From JANQOH01 sp965243325 (GTDB lineage: Bacteria; Pseudomonadota; Alphaproteobacteria; UBA7887): a DNA stretch of 64,000 bases. Of this stretch, positions 24,646 through 34,580 are shown piece by piece. Where the stretch lies: assembly GCA_965243325.1 (NCBI GenBank), contig CBDEUQ010000003.1, forward strand, positions 62,001 to 126,000, written 5' to 3'. A program made the translations under genes and the position numbers. Each line of letters starts with the position of its first letter. Position 1 is the first letter of the stretch. The notes below the pieces were generated by a model. That model saw nothing but the letters and a program-made list of their open reading frames with translations, did no database searches and was not told the origin of the DNA.

Positions 24646-25575
24646 ATGAACATCATCGAGAACATCGACACCATCGAAGCCGGCGGGCAGTCCGCCACCG
24701 CGACCGCCTGCGAGCACGCTGCCCTCTTCGGCGCGACCCCCGAGCGGGACGAGTTCGACACCCGGGACGTCTGGGACGCCGACGAAGCGATCTGCGCCAT
24801 GCAGGAAGCCTTCGGGCTCCTCGCCGACGCCGTCGCACCGGACGGGTTCCAGCTCGCCGACGAACGCGAGAGCCTGCTGTGGGGCTTCGTCAACATGCTC
24901 GACGCCCAGACCAACCGCCTCGACCGCGCCGCCGACAAGCTGATGCCCGAGCTGCGCGATCTCCAGCGCGAGCAGGACGGCACCGAGATCAAGTCGTTCG
25001 AGCTGGAACTGAAGACCGACCGCGCGCAGAACCTCACCGCGCGCCGCGATGCCTTCGAGACCCTGCGCGACGCAGCCGCCGAGAGCTACCGCGACGCCAC
25101 CGGCACCACCTGGCGGCCCCGGCGCGGATCGCACGTCTCGCAGACCGGCACGCTCACCTCCGCCGCCATCGACGCCCGCGACTTCGCCCGCGCGAGGCAG
25201 GACCGCAAGACCGCCGCGCACCTGCCGCAGGGCACCCTGGTCGCCATCGCGGGCGGCAAGGACGTGACCGACCCCGGCGCGGTGATCGACATGCTCGACA
25301 GGACCCGCGCCAAGCACGCCGACATGGTGCTCGTCCACGGCGGCGGCCCCGGCGTCGAGAAGATCGCCGCGCGCTGGGCCGAGCGCAACGGCGTCCACCA
25401 GGTCGTCTGCAAGCCGGACTGGGACCGCCACGGACGCGCCGCCCCGTTCCGCCGCAACGAGGAACTGCTCAACCTCCTGCCGAAGGGCGTCATCGCGTTC
25501 CCCGGCAGCGGCATCACCGAGAACCTCGTGGACCGCGCGCGGCAGCTCGGCATCCCAGTCTGCCGCGCGAGCTGA
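24646..25575 (+). CDS. DUF2493 (SLOG/YpsA-like) protein
   Basis: A 309-residue protein. The C-terminal 120 residues form a Rossmann-like SLOG domain: LVAIAGGKDV (about 200), DMVLVHGGGPGVEKIAARWA, HQVVCKPDWDRHGRAAPFRRNEELL and GVIAFPGSGITENLVDRAR, with the GGG nucleotide-binding loop. The N-terminal 190 residues are helical and acidic, unrelated to the domain. DUF2493 proteins are common on alphaproteobacterial plasmids and integrative elements; a nucleotide or ADP-ribose-type ligand is suspected for the superfamily. Together with ssb it marks the element backbone. Confidence 0.82.
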   Translation: MNIIENIDTIEAGGQSATATACEHAALFGATPERDEFDTRDVWDADEAICAMQEAFGLLADAVAPDGFQLADERESLLWGFVNMLDAQTNRLDRAADKLMPELRDLQREQDGTEIKSFELELKTDRAQNLTARRDAFETLRDAAAESYRDATGTTWRPRRGSHVSQTGTLTSAAIDARDFARARQDRKTAAHLPQGTLVAIAGGKDVTDPGAVIDMLDRTRAKHADMVLVHGGGPGVEKIAARWAERNGVHQVVCKPDWDRHGRAAPFRRNEELLNLLPKGVIAFPGSGITENLVDRARQLGIPVCRAS

Positions 25576-26056
25576 CCGCAGCGTCTCGCGGGCCGCGTCG
25601 TCATCCCCGGCAACGGACGATGGCGGCGCGGCCCGTTTTCGCGTGCGCACATCGGGGCTGCGGCCACGCTCCCCCTCGCGCGCGCTTTGCGCGACGCTCG
25701 TGCTCCGGCTCGCCGCGCTCGCCGATCGCCGGTGCGTTCGCTGCCGCTCGCACCGATGCGCTCGCGCTGCGCCTCCCGCCGTCGGCTCCGCCGACCCGCC
25801 GGTCGGCAATCGCGTCGTCCGCCTTCGCACCACGCTTCGCATGAGTGCTTCGGCTACTGCGCCGATCATCGTGCACGACACGATGCACGGCGTCGGCGCT
25901 GGTGACCATGATTGCGATCATCGCGCGCGTCGCCATTGCCGGCTTCGCCGTCATCAGCCTCCGCAGTCGCGGGCGTGCTCGTGCAGCGCCCGCCGCCGAT
26001 GCCGCCGTCACCGCGCTCGACACTTCGTCCCTCCGTCGTGTCGCCGACGATGCCCA
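25576..26056. other. GC-rich gene-free stretch with small hairpins
   Basis: About 480 bases with many short palindromes, for example GTCGGC tcc GCCGAC at 25781-25795. No frame has a convincing start and composition. A candidate frame from about 25911 (MIAIIARVAIAGFAVI) has a hydrophobic start but a weak ribosome-binding site and runs through the repeated border module, so I do not call it. Confidence 0.5.
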
Positions 26057-26184
26057 CTCAAGCGCCGTGGCGGCTCCGATCCGCCGCTCTCGCCGGCTCC
26101 GATTCCCCATCGAAAATACTGCCCCGTTCGGCTCTGTCTCTACGGCGGAGCCGGCGATTTCTCACACCTGCCGCAGACTTCTGC
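26057..26184 (+). repeat. border module J1 (two hairpins around ACACCTGCC)
   Basis: Starts with CTCAAGCGCCG (26057-26067). It then has a hairpin CGGC-GGA-GCCG, a 10-nt linker ending TTTCTC, the constant ACACCTGCC (26164-26172) and the dyad GCAGA-CT-TCTGC (26173-26184). The same order and spacing recur at 36621 and 45033 with different but still pairing stems. It lies 180 bases before twin integrase pair 2. Confidence 0.7.
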
Positions 26185-26364
26185 ATTGAGCGAGCCCTGA
26201 CCGGCCTTCCCGATAGAACGATTTCCGTCGTTGTTTCAGACCGTTAGGCGCAATCCCGCCTGACCCGCGATCCCGCGCGCGGTCCCCGTCTCCTTCCTCA
26301 AAACGCCGTCCTTGTTCCCTGCGAACGGGGCTGCATCCGAGGGAACAGACCGGGAGACCGCGCC

Positions 26365-27516
26365 ATGCGCATCTACGCCACCGTCAACGACCGGACCGCG
26401 CGCCGAAGTTTCAGGGAACAGAAACACCGCAAGCGCCCGCTGACCGTGCTGGACCATACGCTGCCCGCCTTCGGCTTCAACATCGCCGCCGACGATACGC
26501 GGACGTATTTCGTCCGTGTCGTCCGCAAGCTGGGCGCGGACAACATCGCCCTCGGCAAGACCACGGAAACGACCGCCAACGAGGCGCGGGCGAAGGCCGT
26601 CACCGAGATCGAGGCGGCGCAGGTCGAGCGCAAGGCCGGGCCGCTGATGCGCGACTTCGCCGACGAGTTCATCCGCCGCCGCGCCCATCGCTGGAAGCCG
26701 TCCACCCGGAAGAGCAATCTTTACCTGCTGGGGCGATACATCCTTCCCCCGCTTGGCGGACTGCGGGTCGCGGCGATAACCCGCGCCGACGTGCGGCGCT
26801 GGTTCGATTCCATGAGCGGCACCCCCGGCGTCGCCAACCGCACCCTGCCGGTGTTGTCGTCGATGATGACCGCCGCCGAGCTTTGGGATATCCGGCCCCA
26901 GGGCTCCAATCCCTGTCGCAACATGCGCCGCTACAGGACCGCCCCGCGCGAGCGCTTCCTGTCGGCGGACGAGTTGAAGCGCCTCGGCTTCGTGCTCGAC
27001 CACGCCGAGGACCGGCAGGCCGCCGCCGCGATCCGGCTGCTGCTGTTCACCGGGGCGCGGTCGTCGGAGATCGCCGGGCTCAGGTGGGACTGGATACGCG
27101 AGACCCGCGCGGTGCTGCCGGACTCGAAAACGGGGCCGAAGACGATCCAGCTTCCCGCGCCCGCGCGGGCCGTGCTCGCGAGCCTGCCGCGCGATGGCGC
27201 GTTCGTATTTCCCAGCCGGAAGGGCGACGGGCCGATGGCCGACCTTGCCAAGCGCTGGCTCAAGCTCCGCGCGCTCGCCGGGCTGGAGGACGTGCGCATC
27301 CATGATACCCGCCACACATACGCCTCCCATGCGGTGATGGGCGGCCTCGACCTCTACACCGTGGGCCGGTTGCTGGGCCATGCCGATACCGGCTCGACCG
27401 AGCGCTACGCCCATCTTGCCGACGGGCATTTCCGCGAGGCGGCGGGACGGATTTCCGGGATCGTCGGTGGTGCGCTGGCCGGTGGCCGGAAGCGGGAGGC
27501 GGATCATGGCGAATAG
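26365..27516 (+). CDS. tyrosine recombinase, first of twin pair 2
   Basis: A 383-residue integrase. The N-terminal region is arm-binding-like (TLPAFGFNIAADDTRTYFVRVVR). The core-binding domain contains HRWKPSTRKSNLYLLGRYILPPLG. Catalytic residues are present in FTGARSSEI, HDTRHTYAS, LLGHA and the Tyr of STERYAHLADGH. Closest in this window to the gene at 36922 (shared HRWKP/HQWKP, GVANRTLPVLSSMM, NPCRNMRRYR, ERFLSADEL). Its last 11 nt overlap the start of the second integrase gene, so the pair is translationally linked. Confidence 0.9.
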   Translation: MRIYATVNDRTARRSFREQKHRKRPLTVLDHTLPAFGFNIAADDTRTYFVRVVRKLGADNIALGKTTETTANEARAKAVTEIEAAQVERKAGPLMRDFADEFIRRRAHRWKPSTRKSNLYLLGRYILPPLGGLRVAAITRADVRRWFDSMSGTPGVANRTLPVLSSMMTAAELWDIRPQGSNPCRNMRRYRTAPRERFLSADELKRLGFVLDHAEDRQAAAAIRLLLFTGARSSEIAGLRWDWIRETRAVLPDSKTGPKTIQLPAPARAVLASLPRDGAFVFPSRKGDGPMADLAKRWLKLRALAGLEDVRIHDTRHTYASHAVMGGLDLYTVGRLLGHADTGSTERYAHLADGHFREAAGRISGIVGGALAGGRKREADHGE

Positions 27517-28690
27517 GACCGGGAAGACACGGCTCAAGGTCGCGGCCATCGCCGCCGCGAGGCCGAAGGCGCGCGAATACACGCTCTGGGACGGAACGCT
27601 CAGGAGCTTCGGGCTGCGGGTCCAACCCTCCGGCGCGAAGTCGTTCATCGTCCAGACCCGCGCGCGGGGCCGGATGCGCAAGATCACGCTCGGGCGATTC
27701 CCGGACATGAGCCTCGCCGACGCGCGCACGGAGGCCGCCGCTGTCCTCGCCCGTATCTGGGCGGGCGAGGACTTGGCCCCGCCGCGCAAGGTCAAGGCCC
27801 CCGTGTTCCGCGACTTCGCCGCGCGCTACCGGGAGCGGCGCAAGGACGTGTGGAAGCCGTCCTCGCTGGAGACCTTCGACATCTACATGCGAGGTCGGCT
27901 CCTGCCCGCCTTCGGACGGTTCAAACTCGACACCATCGACCATGCGCGGGTCTCGGCGTGGTTCGATGCGGCGAGCGAGGAGCGCCCCGGCGCGGCCAAC
28001 CGGGCGTTCGACATCCTGCGCGCCATGCTCAAGACCGCGCGGCAGTGGGGCGAACTCGGCGAGCATGTCCCCGACGCCTGCGCCAATATCACGGTGAACC
28101 CGAAGAAGCCCGTCGCCCGCTATCTCGACAAGGACGAGATCGCCCGACTCGGCGCGGCGCTGGACCGGCACGCCGGGGACCGCCCCTGGCACGTGGCGGC
28201 GCTGCGCTTGCTGGCGCTGACCGGGGCGCGGCTCTCCGAAGCGGTCAACCTGCGGTGGGACGAGATCGCCGCCCTGTCCGAAGACGGCGCGAGCGCGCGC
28301 ATCGAGGACTCCAAGACCGGCCCGCGCACGATCTGGCTCGGGCCGGAAGCGGCGAAGCTGGTGGCGGCGCTGCCGCGCACGGGAGGGGCGGAGCGCGTGT
28401 TTCCCGAAAACCTTACCACGTCGAGGCTCTACGACTTCTGGTGCCGTGTCCGGGAGGAGGCGGGGCTGTCCGGTCTCCGCATCCATGACTGCCGCCACAC
28501 ATGGGCCTCGCAGGGCATCATGAACGGCGTGGGTCTCCCCACCGTCGGGCGGTTGCTCGGACACAGGCGGCTGGCCACCACCGCGATCTACGCCCATCTC
28601 GACGACAACGCCTTGCAGGCTGCCGCCGAGAAGGCGGCGAGCCGAATCGCGAAGGCAATGGGGTTCGAAGCCGAGCCGTCACCGCTATAA
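27506..28690 (+). CDS. tyrosine recombinase, second of twin pair 2
   Basis: A 394-residue integrase with the full DUF4102 arm (LWDGTLRSFGLRVQPSGAK, MRKITLGRFPDMSLADAR) and a core-binding domain. Catalytic residues are Arg in LTGARLSEA, HDCRHTWAS, LLGHR and Tyr in TTAIYAHLDDN. It is paralogous to the gene at 38099: both share the unusual NPKKPVAR(Y/F)L linker that starts the catalytic domain. The start ATG 27506 lies inside the end of the first gene. The position-specific similarity (first with first, second with second) suggests that the pair moves and evolves as a unit. Confidence 0.9.
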   Translation: MANRTGKTRLKVAAIAAARPKAREYTLWDGTLRSFGLRVQPSGAKSFIVQTRARGRMRKITLGRFPDMSLADARTEAAAVLARIWAGEDLAPPRKVKAPVFRDFAARYRERRKDVWKPSSLETFDIYMRGRLLPAFGRFKLDTIDHARVSAWFDAASEERPGAANRAFDILRAMLKTARQWGELGEHVPDACANITVNPKKPVARYLDKDEIARLGAALDRHAGDRPWHVAALRLLALTGARLSEAVNLRWDEIAALSEDGASARIEDSKTGPRTIWLGPEAAKLVAALPRTGGAERVFPENLTTSRLYDFWCRVREEAGLSGLRIHDCRHTWASQGIMNGVGLPTVGRLLGHRRLATTAIYAHLDDNALQAAAEKAASRIAKAMGFEAEPSPL

Positions 28691-28716
28691 CGGAGATACG
28701 CGAGACGGGCATCACT

Positions 28717-29061
28717 TCAGGCCCATCCGCCATCGTTCAGGCCCCAGCGCTTGATCCAGTCCCAAGCTTTCCGTTCGCCCAATAGCGCCTCCAGCGCCGC
28801 CATTTCGGCGCTGCAACCCAGCGAGCGGCTGTTTTCCTCGTTGTGGCCCTCGCCAGCGGCGCGGGTGCGCTCGGCCTTGCCGACAGCACGCGCATGGTCC
28901 TGCGCCCTCTTGAGCACGTCCATTGCGCCTGCCATGACAGCGTGGCGGATTTCTCCGGCTTGCGAGCGGGCAGGCGGTTTCTCCCGGTCAAGAAGCGCCT
29001 CGATGCGGGTGATCTCCCGCGCCAGGCCGCAGGTGCGGTCGTCGAGCGTCGGTTTCGGCAT
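28717..29061 (-). CDS. hypothetical protein next to twin pair 2, 114 aa
   Basis: A helical, charged protein (MPKPTLDDRTCGLAREITRI...; a coiled-coil-like stretch AREITRIEALLDREKPPARSQ is broken by prolines; it ends in WGLNDGGWA). It converges on the integrase pair. The ATG 29061 is preceded by GGAGGGGG and then by the inverted repeat TTACTC/GAGTAA, so its own regulated promoter is likely. It might be a directionality factor or a regulator of the element, but it has no recognisable helix-turn-helix. Confidence 0.5.
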   Translation of the reverse strand: MPKPTLDDRTCGLAREITRIEALLDREKPPARSQAGEIRHAVMAGAMDVLKRAQDHARAVGKAERTRAAGEGHNEENSRSLGCSAEMAALEALLGERKAWDWIKRWGLNDGGWA

Positions 29062-29085
29062 TATGCGCCCCCTCCATTGGAGCAT

Positions 29086-29103
29086 TTACTCCAAATAGAG
29101 TAA
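29086..29103 (-). promoter_or_regulatory. inverted-repeat operator candidate
   Basis: A perfect dyad TTACTC-CAAATA-GAGTAA lies 25 nt upstream of the start at 29061, in an AT-rich patch suited to a promoter. This is a typical size for a dimeric repressor site. The remaining bases up to 29448 show no gene. Confidence 0.4.
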
Positions 29104-29448
29104 TCTCAAATCCAATGCATTGGCAAGCCGTTCAGCGAATTCGGCGCGGTTCATGGTACCCACGGGGGAAGAGACAAGAACTGGGTCGATTTTCGCCGTC
29201 TTCGCGGGCCGGTTCTGCGCTTCGCGCCTCCGGCATATGGACTTCCGAGCCGCTGTGCGCTAGTCGTCGCTTTACCACTGTCTTTCGGGTTCCCCGCTCT
29301 GTCGGGTCGCCCGCTGAATACAACAGCCTGACCCGGCAAGGGGTAGCTCCCCGCGCTTGGCGAATAGGCGGGAATCGTCTTTCCGAAAGATGGTGGTAAC
29401 GGCCCGGCTCCCAGCCGTATCGGGAGCGATGATTGCGAGGGAAACACC

Positions 29449-30843
29449 ATGCGCATCGATTTTGTCCTTGCCTCTGCCGTGTTCATGGTTACCGCCTGCG
29501 GAGGTGGCGGAAGCGGAGGCAAGCTCGCCCAGATGACGCAACAGCCGGACGAGACTCCGGCTATGGTCGCTCCCACCAAAATCGCATTTGCTCCTTCCTC
29601 CAGCGGACACTACAGGACGGACGGTCTGCCTGGACCGGCAATTTCCGACGCGAAATACATGCCAATCTATCGGGATGATGACCGTATTCTTGTCGGGGTC
29701 GAACAAACTGCCAATTTTTTACGCAGCCTTCCAGTTATCGCCAAGACCGCGAGTGGCGCAGATATTCGATATGGAATTGTTGATGATGGCGCGGGCGGAA
29801 ATATCGTCCGAGAATATCTCAATCAAGTAACCGATGTTCTATTTTCGCATATCGTTGGATTTGAATGGGACGGAAGACCGCAAGTAACTTATGGAGGACA
29901 TGCATCTCCTGACGATGTGGAGCGTCTAATCCGTTCCATCCAGCTTGTGAACGTCGCTCTACCGGAATCGCGGAAAATGGAACTCCCTTCCGCGTCTCCC
30001 TATCCTTTGCCGCAAGGTCCCAACTCCGGCATTCATGTCTTTTTTCTCGATCCCGAAAATGATCCTGATTATTGGGGAATAACTTTCAACACGAGAAATG
30101 GAGATACGCTAAAATCCAACATTTCCATCAGCGCGCATTACACCGATGCTGGTGATCGGCGAGCAACTATTCTACTGGCTCATGAGATTCTACATGCGTT
30201 GGGTCTTGGCGATCATGTTGCGGAATCCCACGATAGCATTTTGGAAGCGGGCAGGGGAATTTATGAGAGGCAACAGAACTCGCCGCAGCCATTGTCCTTG
30301 CTCTATAACGAAGACCGCGAAGCGCTCCGGGGATTATACGATCCGTCACGATTGGGATCTTGGGCGAATACAGGTTTGCATATCGCCGGACACGGACAGC
30401 ACACGGCCTTCGGCGTTGCGCTGCGCAACGGTTATGCCGAGCCATGGGCTTACGGCTATACGCCGAACAGCGACCTTGCCGATAATCGTAGCCTGTCCGG
30501 TTCGGTGAAATGGAGCGGCGAATTGCTCGGGTTGACCCCGGACGCGGCGGCTGTCGCGGGCGATGCTGCGATCAACGTCAATCTGCCATCCATGACGGGC
30601 CGGGCGGACTTCACCAATCTTGAGACATGGGGCGGGAACACCGCGCCCGGCGCTGCCGGGAGCGGCGCGACATGGCTCGATGGCGATCTCGGCTATGGCA
30701 TCGCCGTTCGCGGTAACACCTTCCGGGAGACCGGCGGCGATGACGGGCGCTTGACGGGCATATTCACCGGGCGCTCGCATGAAGGCGCGGCGGGTACGCT
30801 TGATCGCACCGACCTTACGGCGTCGTTCGGAGCGTCGCGGTAG
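29449..30843 (+). CDS. lipoprotein with zinc-metalloprotease motif and TbpB-like C-terminal barrel
   Basis: A 464-residue protein with a lipobox signal peptide (VFMVTAC, Cys at about 17, followed by a Gly/Ser linker). In the middle, LLAHEILHALGLGDHVAESH (about 244-263) carries the HExxHxxGxxD/H zinc-protease signature of matrixin/metzincin-like enzymes. The C-terminal 100 residues (GEGLGVT-type strands, YGIAVRGNTFRETGGDDGRLTGIF, then HEGAAGTLDRTDLTASFGASR) match the end of the TbpB-type barrel found in Slam-exported surface lipoproteins. The gene is AT-rich in the protease part and GC-rich in the barrel part, as if fused from two sources. Likely anchored at the cell surface; substrate unknown. 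Confidence 0.65.
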   Translation: MRIDFVLASAVFMVTACGGGGSGGKLAQMTQQPDETPAMVAPTKIAFAPSSSGHYRTDGLPGPAISDAKYMPIYRDDDRILVGVEQTANFLRSLPVIAKTASGADIRYGIVDDGAGGNIVREYLNQVTDVLFSHIVGFEWDGRPQVTYGGHASPDDVERLIRSIQLVNVALPESRKMELPSASPYPLPQGPNSGIHVFFLDPENDPDYWGITFNTRNGDTLKSNISISAHYTDAGDRRATILLAHEILHALGLGDHVAESHDSILEAGRGIYERQQNSPQPLSLLYNEDREALRGLYDPSRLGSWANTGLHIAGHGQHTAFGVALRNGYAEPWAYGYTPNSDLADNRSLSGSVKWSGELLGLTPDAAAVAGDAAINVNLPSMTGRADFTNLETWGGNTAPGAAGSGATWLDGDLGYGIAVRGNTFRETGGDDGRLTGIFTGRSHEGAAGTLDRTDLTASFGASR

Positions 30844-31051
30844 CACATGATTTGTTTTGCCAGTCGTCCTGGCGCGTCGCAAGGGCGGCGGATGGCGTGG
30901 GCGCAGAAAGCCGCATTCGCCGCTCCCTGCTGAGCGCAACATGTAGACCGAAATCGAACGACACCGCTAAACGCCCTTCGCACGGGCTGGTCACGATCTA
31001 CAAATCCTCTCGGCAACGGCCCGTGTTGCGCTGGACAGGTGCCATTAACAC

Positions 31052-31936
31052 CTACTCAATTGGAACAACGTTGAAATTTCCATCAAATCCCAGTTTTACC
31101 GCTGGCTCCTTCATGATCTTCAGGAAATTCTCCATTTCGTCACATTCGGCCAAGAGGTCATCTAGAATTTTCATGTAGTACTTCGACTTCTGACTCGCCA
31201 CTTCGTCAGAAGCTGGTGCCTGAGAATTGATCTTTTCCTTGTACGAATTTATCCACGTGCGAACTATATCCAGATTACGCTTACACTTCTCGGGTTCAGA
31301 GATGTTTGCCCCGGCAACATTCGTCAATTGCTGAAAAGGAAACAGTACAGTTACTTCGCAGGTGGAATCTACCCTGGCCATTCTATCAAACATCTCTCCG
31401 ACACATGAATCTGTTTCTTCTCGTATGTATCGCACAACCTTCGGATCGACTTCAACAAACGGCGTGGCTCCATCGTTCTCAGACATGCGGAACGCTCGAA
31501 CTGACTTTTCTCCCGTTAGCGCATTCTGATAACCAGCGCCTATAAACTGTTCATCGCTGTGAAAAATGCTACCTCTTGTAATATAGCCTCGAACCATGAC
31601 GCCGAATTCCAATAAACCGATAATGGACTGCGATATGTGTTCAATCAGATTGATTATCCCCGCTGGGGAAATCTCCGTAGAGATGATGGCGCAGTCTGAT
31701 ATCTGTGTGACCCTGTAGTCCAAGTCGCGGCTTTCGTGCCGACTCTCGGGACAAATGATTGGTCCATAAGCAGCAATAGATTGAACATGTGACTTGGATT
31801 CCAGCTCTGCACAGATTGCAAGCAGATCGGTCAGGCGGTCGCCACTACCACCTTCGGCGGCTTCTACCTTGGATTTGAATCCAAGTATGTCCACAAAGGC
31901 CACGAATTTATCGCGAAATTGCGGTTCGAACGTCAC
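31052..31936 (-). CDS. nucleotide-cyclase-like protein of unknown function
   Basis: A 294-residue protein starting with FVAFVDILGFKSKVE (about 11-25) and continuing with YRVTQISDCAIISTEI (about 74-89) and VMVRGYITRGSIFHSDEQFIGAGYQNAL (about 112-139). An Asp in a DILGF strand, a second Asp in a later SD strand and the RG-xx-RG turn resemble the metal-binding frame of class III nucleotide cyclases, the fold used by Pycsar-type defence cyclases. The resemblance is partial and no effector gene is next to it. It lies 13 nt downstream of the type IIG gene on the same strand. Clearly AT-richer than its neighbours, indicating recent transfer. Confidence 0.5.
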   Translation of the reverse strand: MTFEPQFRDKFVAFVDILGFKSKVEAAEGGSGDRLTDLLAICAELESKSHVQSIAAYGPIICPESRHESRDLDYRVTQISDCAIISTEISPAGIINLIEHISQSIIGLLEFGVMVRGYITRGSIFHSDEQFIGAGYQNALTGEKSVRAFRMSENDGATPFVEVDPKVVRYIREETDSCVGEMFDRMARVDSTCEVTVLFPFQQLTNVAGANISEPEKCKRNLDIVRTWINSYKEKINSQAPASDEVASQKSKYYMKILDDLLAECDEMENFLKIMKEPAVKLGFDGNFNVVPIE

Positions 31937-34580
31937 GGCGTTATTGTTCCTATCGTTTCAGTGGTACGGCGCTCTCGCTCATGGCCAGCAGCGTAGCGAG
32001 AGCTTCATCCTCGGAAATCCCCGCTTCCCATCCATAGGCCGCAGCAACGGCGCCGTCCAGCGTAGCGTGCGCATCCGAGAGCCATTGCGGGCGGGTATTG
32101 TAGAGGTTCGTGAGCGTCCGGGCCTTGAGTTCCTTCGCCGCCGCCTCATCGCGCGCGACCGGGCGCTTCGGATAGCCTGGCGCCGGCTCGTCCACCCACT
32201 CGACCCACTCCGGCGGGTTGAGCCAGCGGTCGCGGAGTTCCACCAGTCGCCGAGCGGCATCGGCTATGGCGACGGCGCGCGGCTCATCCGCGTAGTCGGC
32301 GGCGGGGATGTTCGGCGAGAGACCGTCCGGGAAGGGGAAGGTCTCGAAGGTGGTGGTCGGCGTGTAGCGCGGCCGATCCTCAAGGCTGGTGCCGAGCCGA
32401 AGCGACCATGCCTCGTGGAACCGGCTGTGCAGGATGCCGAAGGTCACATCGTCGTCGCGGGCGATGACGATCACTTGGCTGTCGGGCAGGACGCCCGCGT
32501 CGAGCCAGACGAACAGCCGATGCTTGGCGACGCGCGGCGTCGCGATATAACGGGTCAGGCCGTCGATCGCTCGCCACATGCCCTTTCTCGGCTCGACATG
32601 CCGCCACCAGTTGAGGCGATACGCTTCCCGGCGGTTCCGCTGGCGCATCGGCCAGACGTGTTCCCTGACGTGCGCGAAGGGCGCTTCGTAGAGCGCGGCA
32701 TCCGCTTCCGTCATGCTCCACCCGAAATCCACGATCCATTTGTCTGACGGGCGGCGGGTCAGGTCCATGCCGTTGACCCATGGCTTGAGCACGTCGGCAT
32801 TGGGCCGCCCGTTCGGGTTGGCCGGGAGGCGGAGCCATTCGCGAGCGAGATCGCCCGGAATGTCGAACGGCCCACCCTTGGTGTCGCCCATGAAGGCAAC
32901 GCCATTGTTCGCCGGGATGCGCTTTGCTCCGGTCAGGTCGATCCCGGCTCCGCCGCGCCTGACCGTGAGGTCGGAGTGGATTTCGTCGGCGGGCTCACCA
33001 TCCATGCGCGTCTCCGGCCTGTACGCGTCGTCCGCGCCGGAGAAACAGACCAGCGACACCCGCACCGCCGCGCCGTCGATCACCCACGGCTCATCGGACC
33101 AGGCATCGAAGATCGGGCGCCCGTCGGTCGCAGCCTGCAACGCCCGCCGGTTCGCCCCGCCGCGTATGGAATTCGTAGCGACCAGCCCGACACGCTGCGT
33201 CGCGCCTGACGCGACTTGCTCGCCCGCTTTCACGAACCAGTAGCAAACGAGATCGGCCTCGCGAGGCACGCGGCCCTTCCACGCCGCGAACATCCGCGAG
33301 ACGTACTCCTCGCCCAGCCCGCCGATCAGCAGCTTGCCGCCGAGAAACGGCGGGTTGCCGATCACGACATCGGCTTGCGGCCAGTCCGGTTCGCCATCGT
33401 CCGGCGCGAGGATCGCATCGCGGCATTCGATGGTGTCGAGCGGATCGAGAATCGGGTTGGTCGAGTTGCTGAACCCGTTGCGCCCCATCCACTGGATTTC
33501 GCCGATCCACACCGACACGCGGGCAAGCTCGGCGGCATAGGCGTTGATCTCGATGCCCTTCACGTTCGCGGGGCCGACCGCCGGGAACCCGCGTGCGAGG
33601 CCGAGAGTCTCCGCCTCGAGCTGGACCCGATGCTCGATGTCCTTGAGCGCGTGCAGCGCCAGATAGAGGAAGTTGCCCGAGCCGCAAGCAGGATCGAGCA
33701 CGATGAACCGCCGCAGCCGTTCGAGGAAGGCGCGCAGCGCCTGTTCCGCCTGCCGTCGCAGCCGCGTCTGCGCTGATGGAGAACCCGCCGCGTCGGCGCG
33801 CTCGACCATAGCCGCGATCCCGGCCTTCGCCGTCTCCCACTCCGCAAGCAGCGGACGGACGATCACCGGATCGACGATCCGCATGATCTTGTCGCGGTCA
33901 GTGTAGTGCGCGCCCAACTGCGAGCGCTTGTCGGGGTCAAGACCGCGCTCGAACAGCGTGCCGAGGATCGACGGGTCGATTTCCGACCAGTCGAGCGCCG
34001 CCGCCTTGAGCGCCGTCTCGATCCCCTCCCGGTCGAGCGGCAACGCGGTGTCATCGTCGAACAGCCCGCCGTTGAACCAAGCCACGGACTCGAACCCGAT
34101 GCGGCCCCCAACAGCCATTGCGCCGAACAGGTCGCGGGCAAGCTCGGCGAATTCATCTGGCCACCTGCGCGCCTGTTCCAGCATCCGGGTGAACATGTCG
34201 TCGGGCAGCAGCCCCACGTCCTCGGCGAACATGCAGAACACCAAACGGTTGACGAAATGCGCGACCGCCTGCGGATCGTGTCCCCGGTCCCGCAAGCCCT
34301 GGGCAAGTTCCGCGAAGGTCGCCGCCGCGCGCTCCGTCACCGCCTGCCGCGTCTCGCCGGGCCGCAGCCGCTCCGGGTCCGACATCGCCCACTTGAGCTT
34401 GTCGCGGGTCGCACCGTCGGCAAGGTCGTCGAGCGTGAACTCGTGCGTCACGCTCACGCTGTTCGTCCAGTTGGTGCGGATGCGGAACCGCGCCATGTCG
34501 GATACGATCAGCAGCGGCGGGTTCTCCAGCGCGAGCGCGTACTGCCGCAACTGATTGAACGCCGCATCGAGGTCCGCGCG

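Noticed and set aside
25845..26189. Possible small membrane protein (MIAIIARVAIAGFAVI...)
   Set aside because: Weak ribosome-binding site, low-complexity composition, and it runs through the repeated border module.
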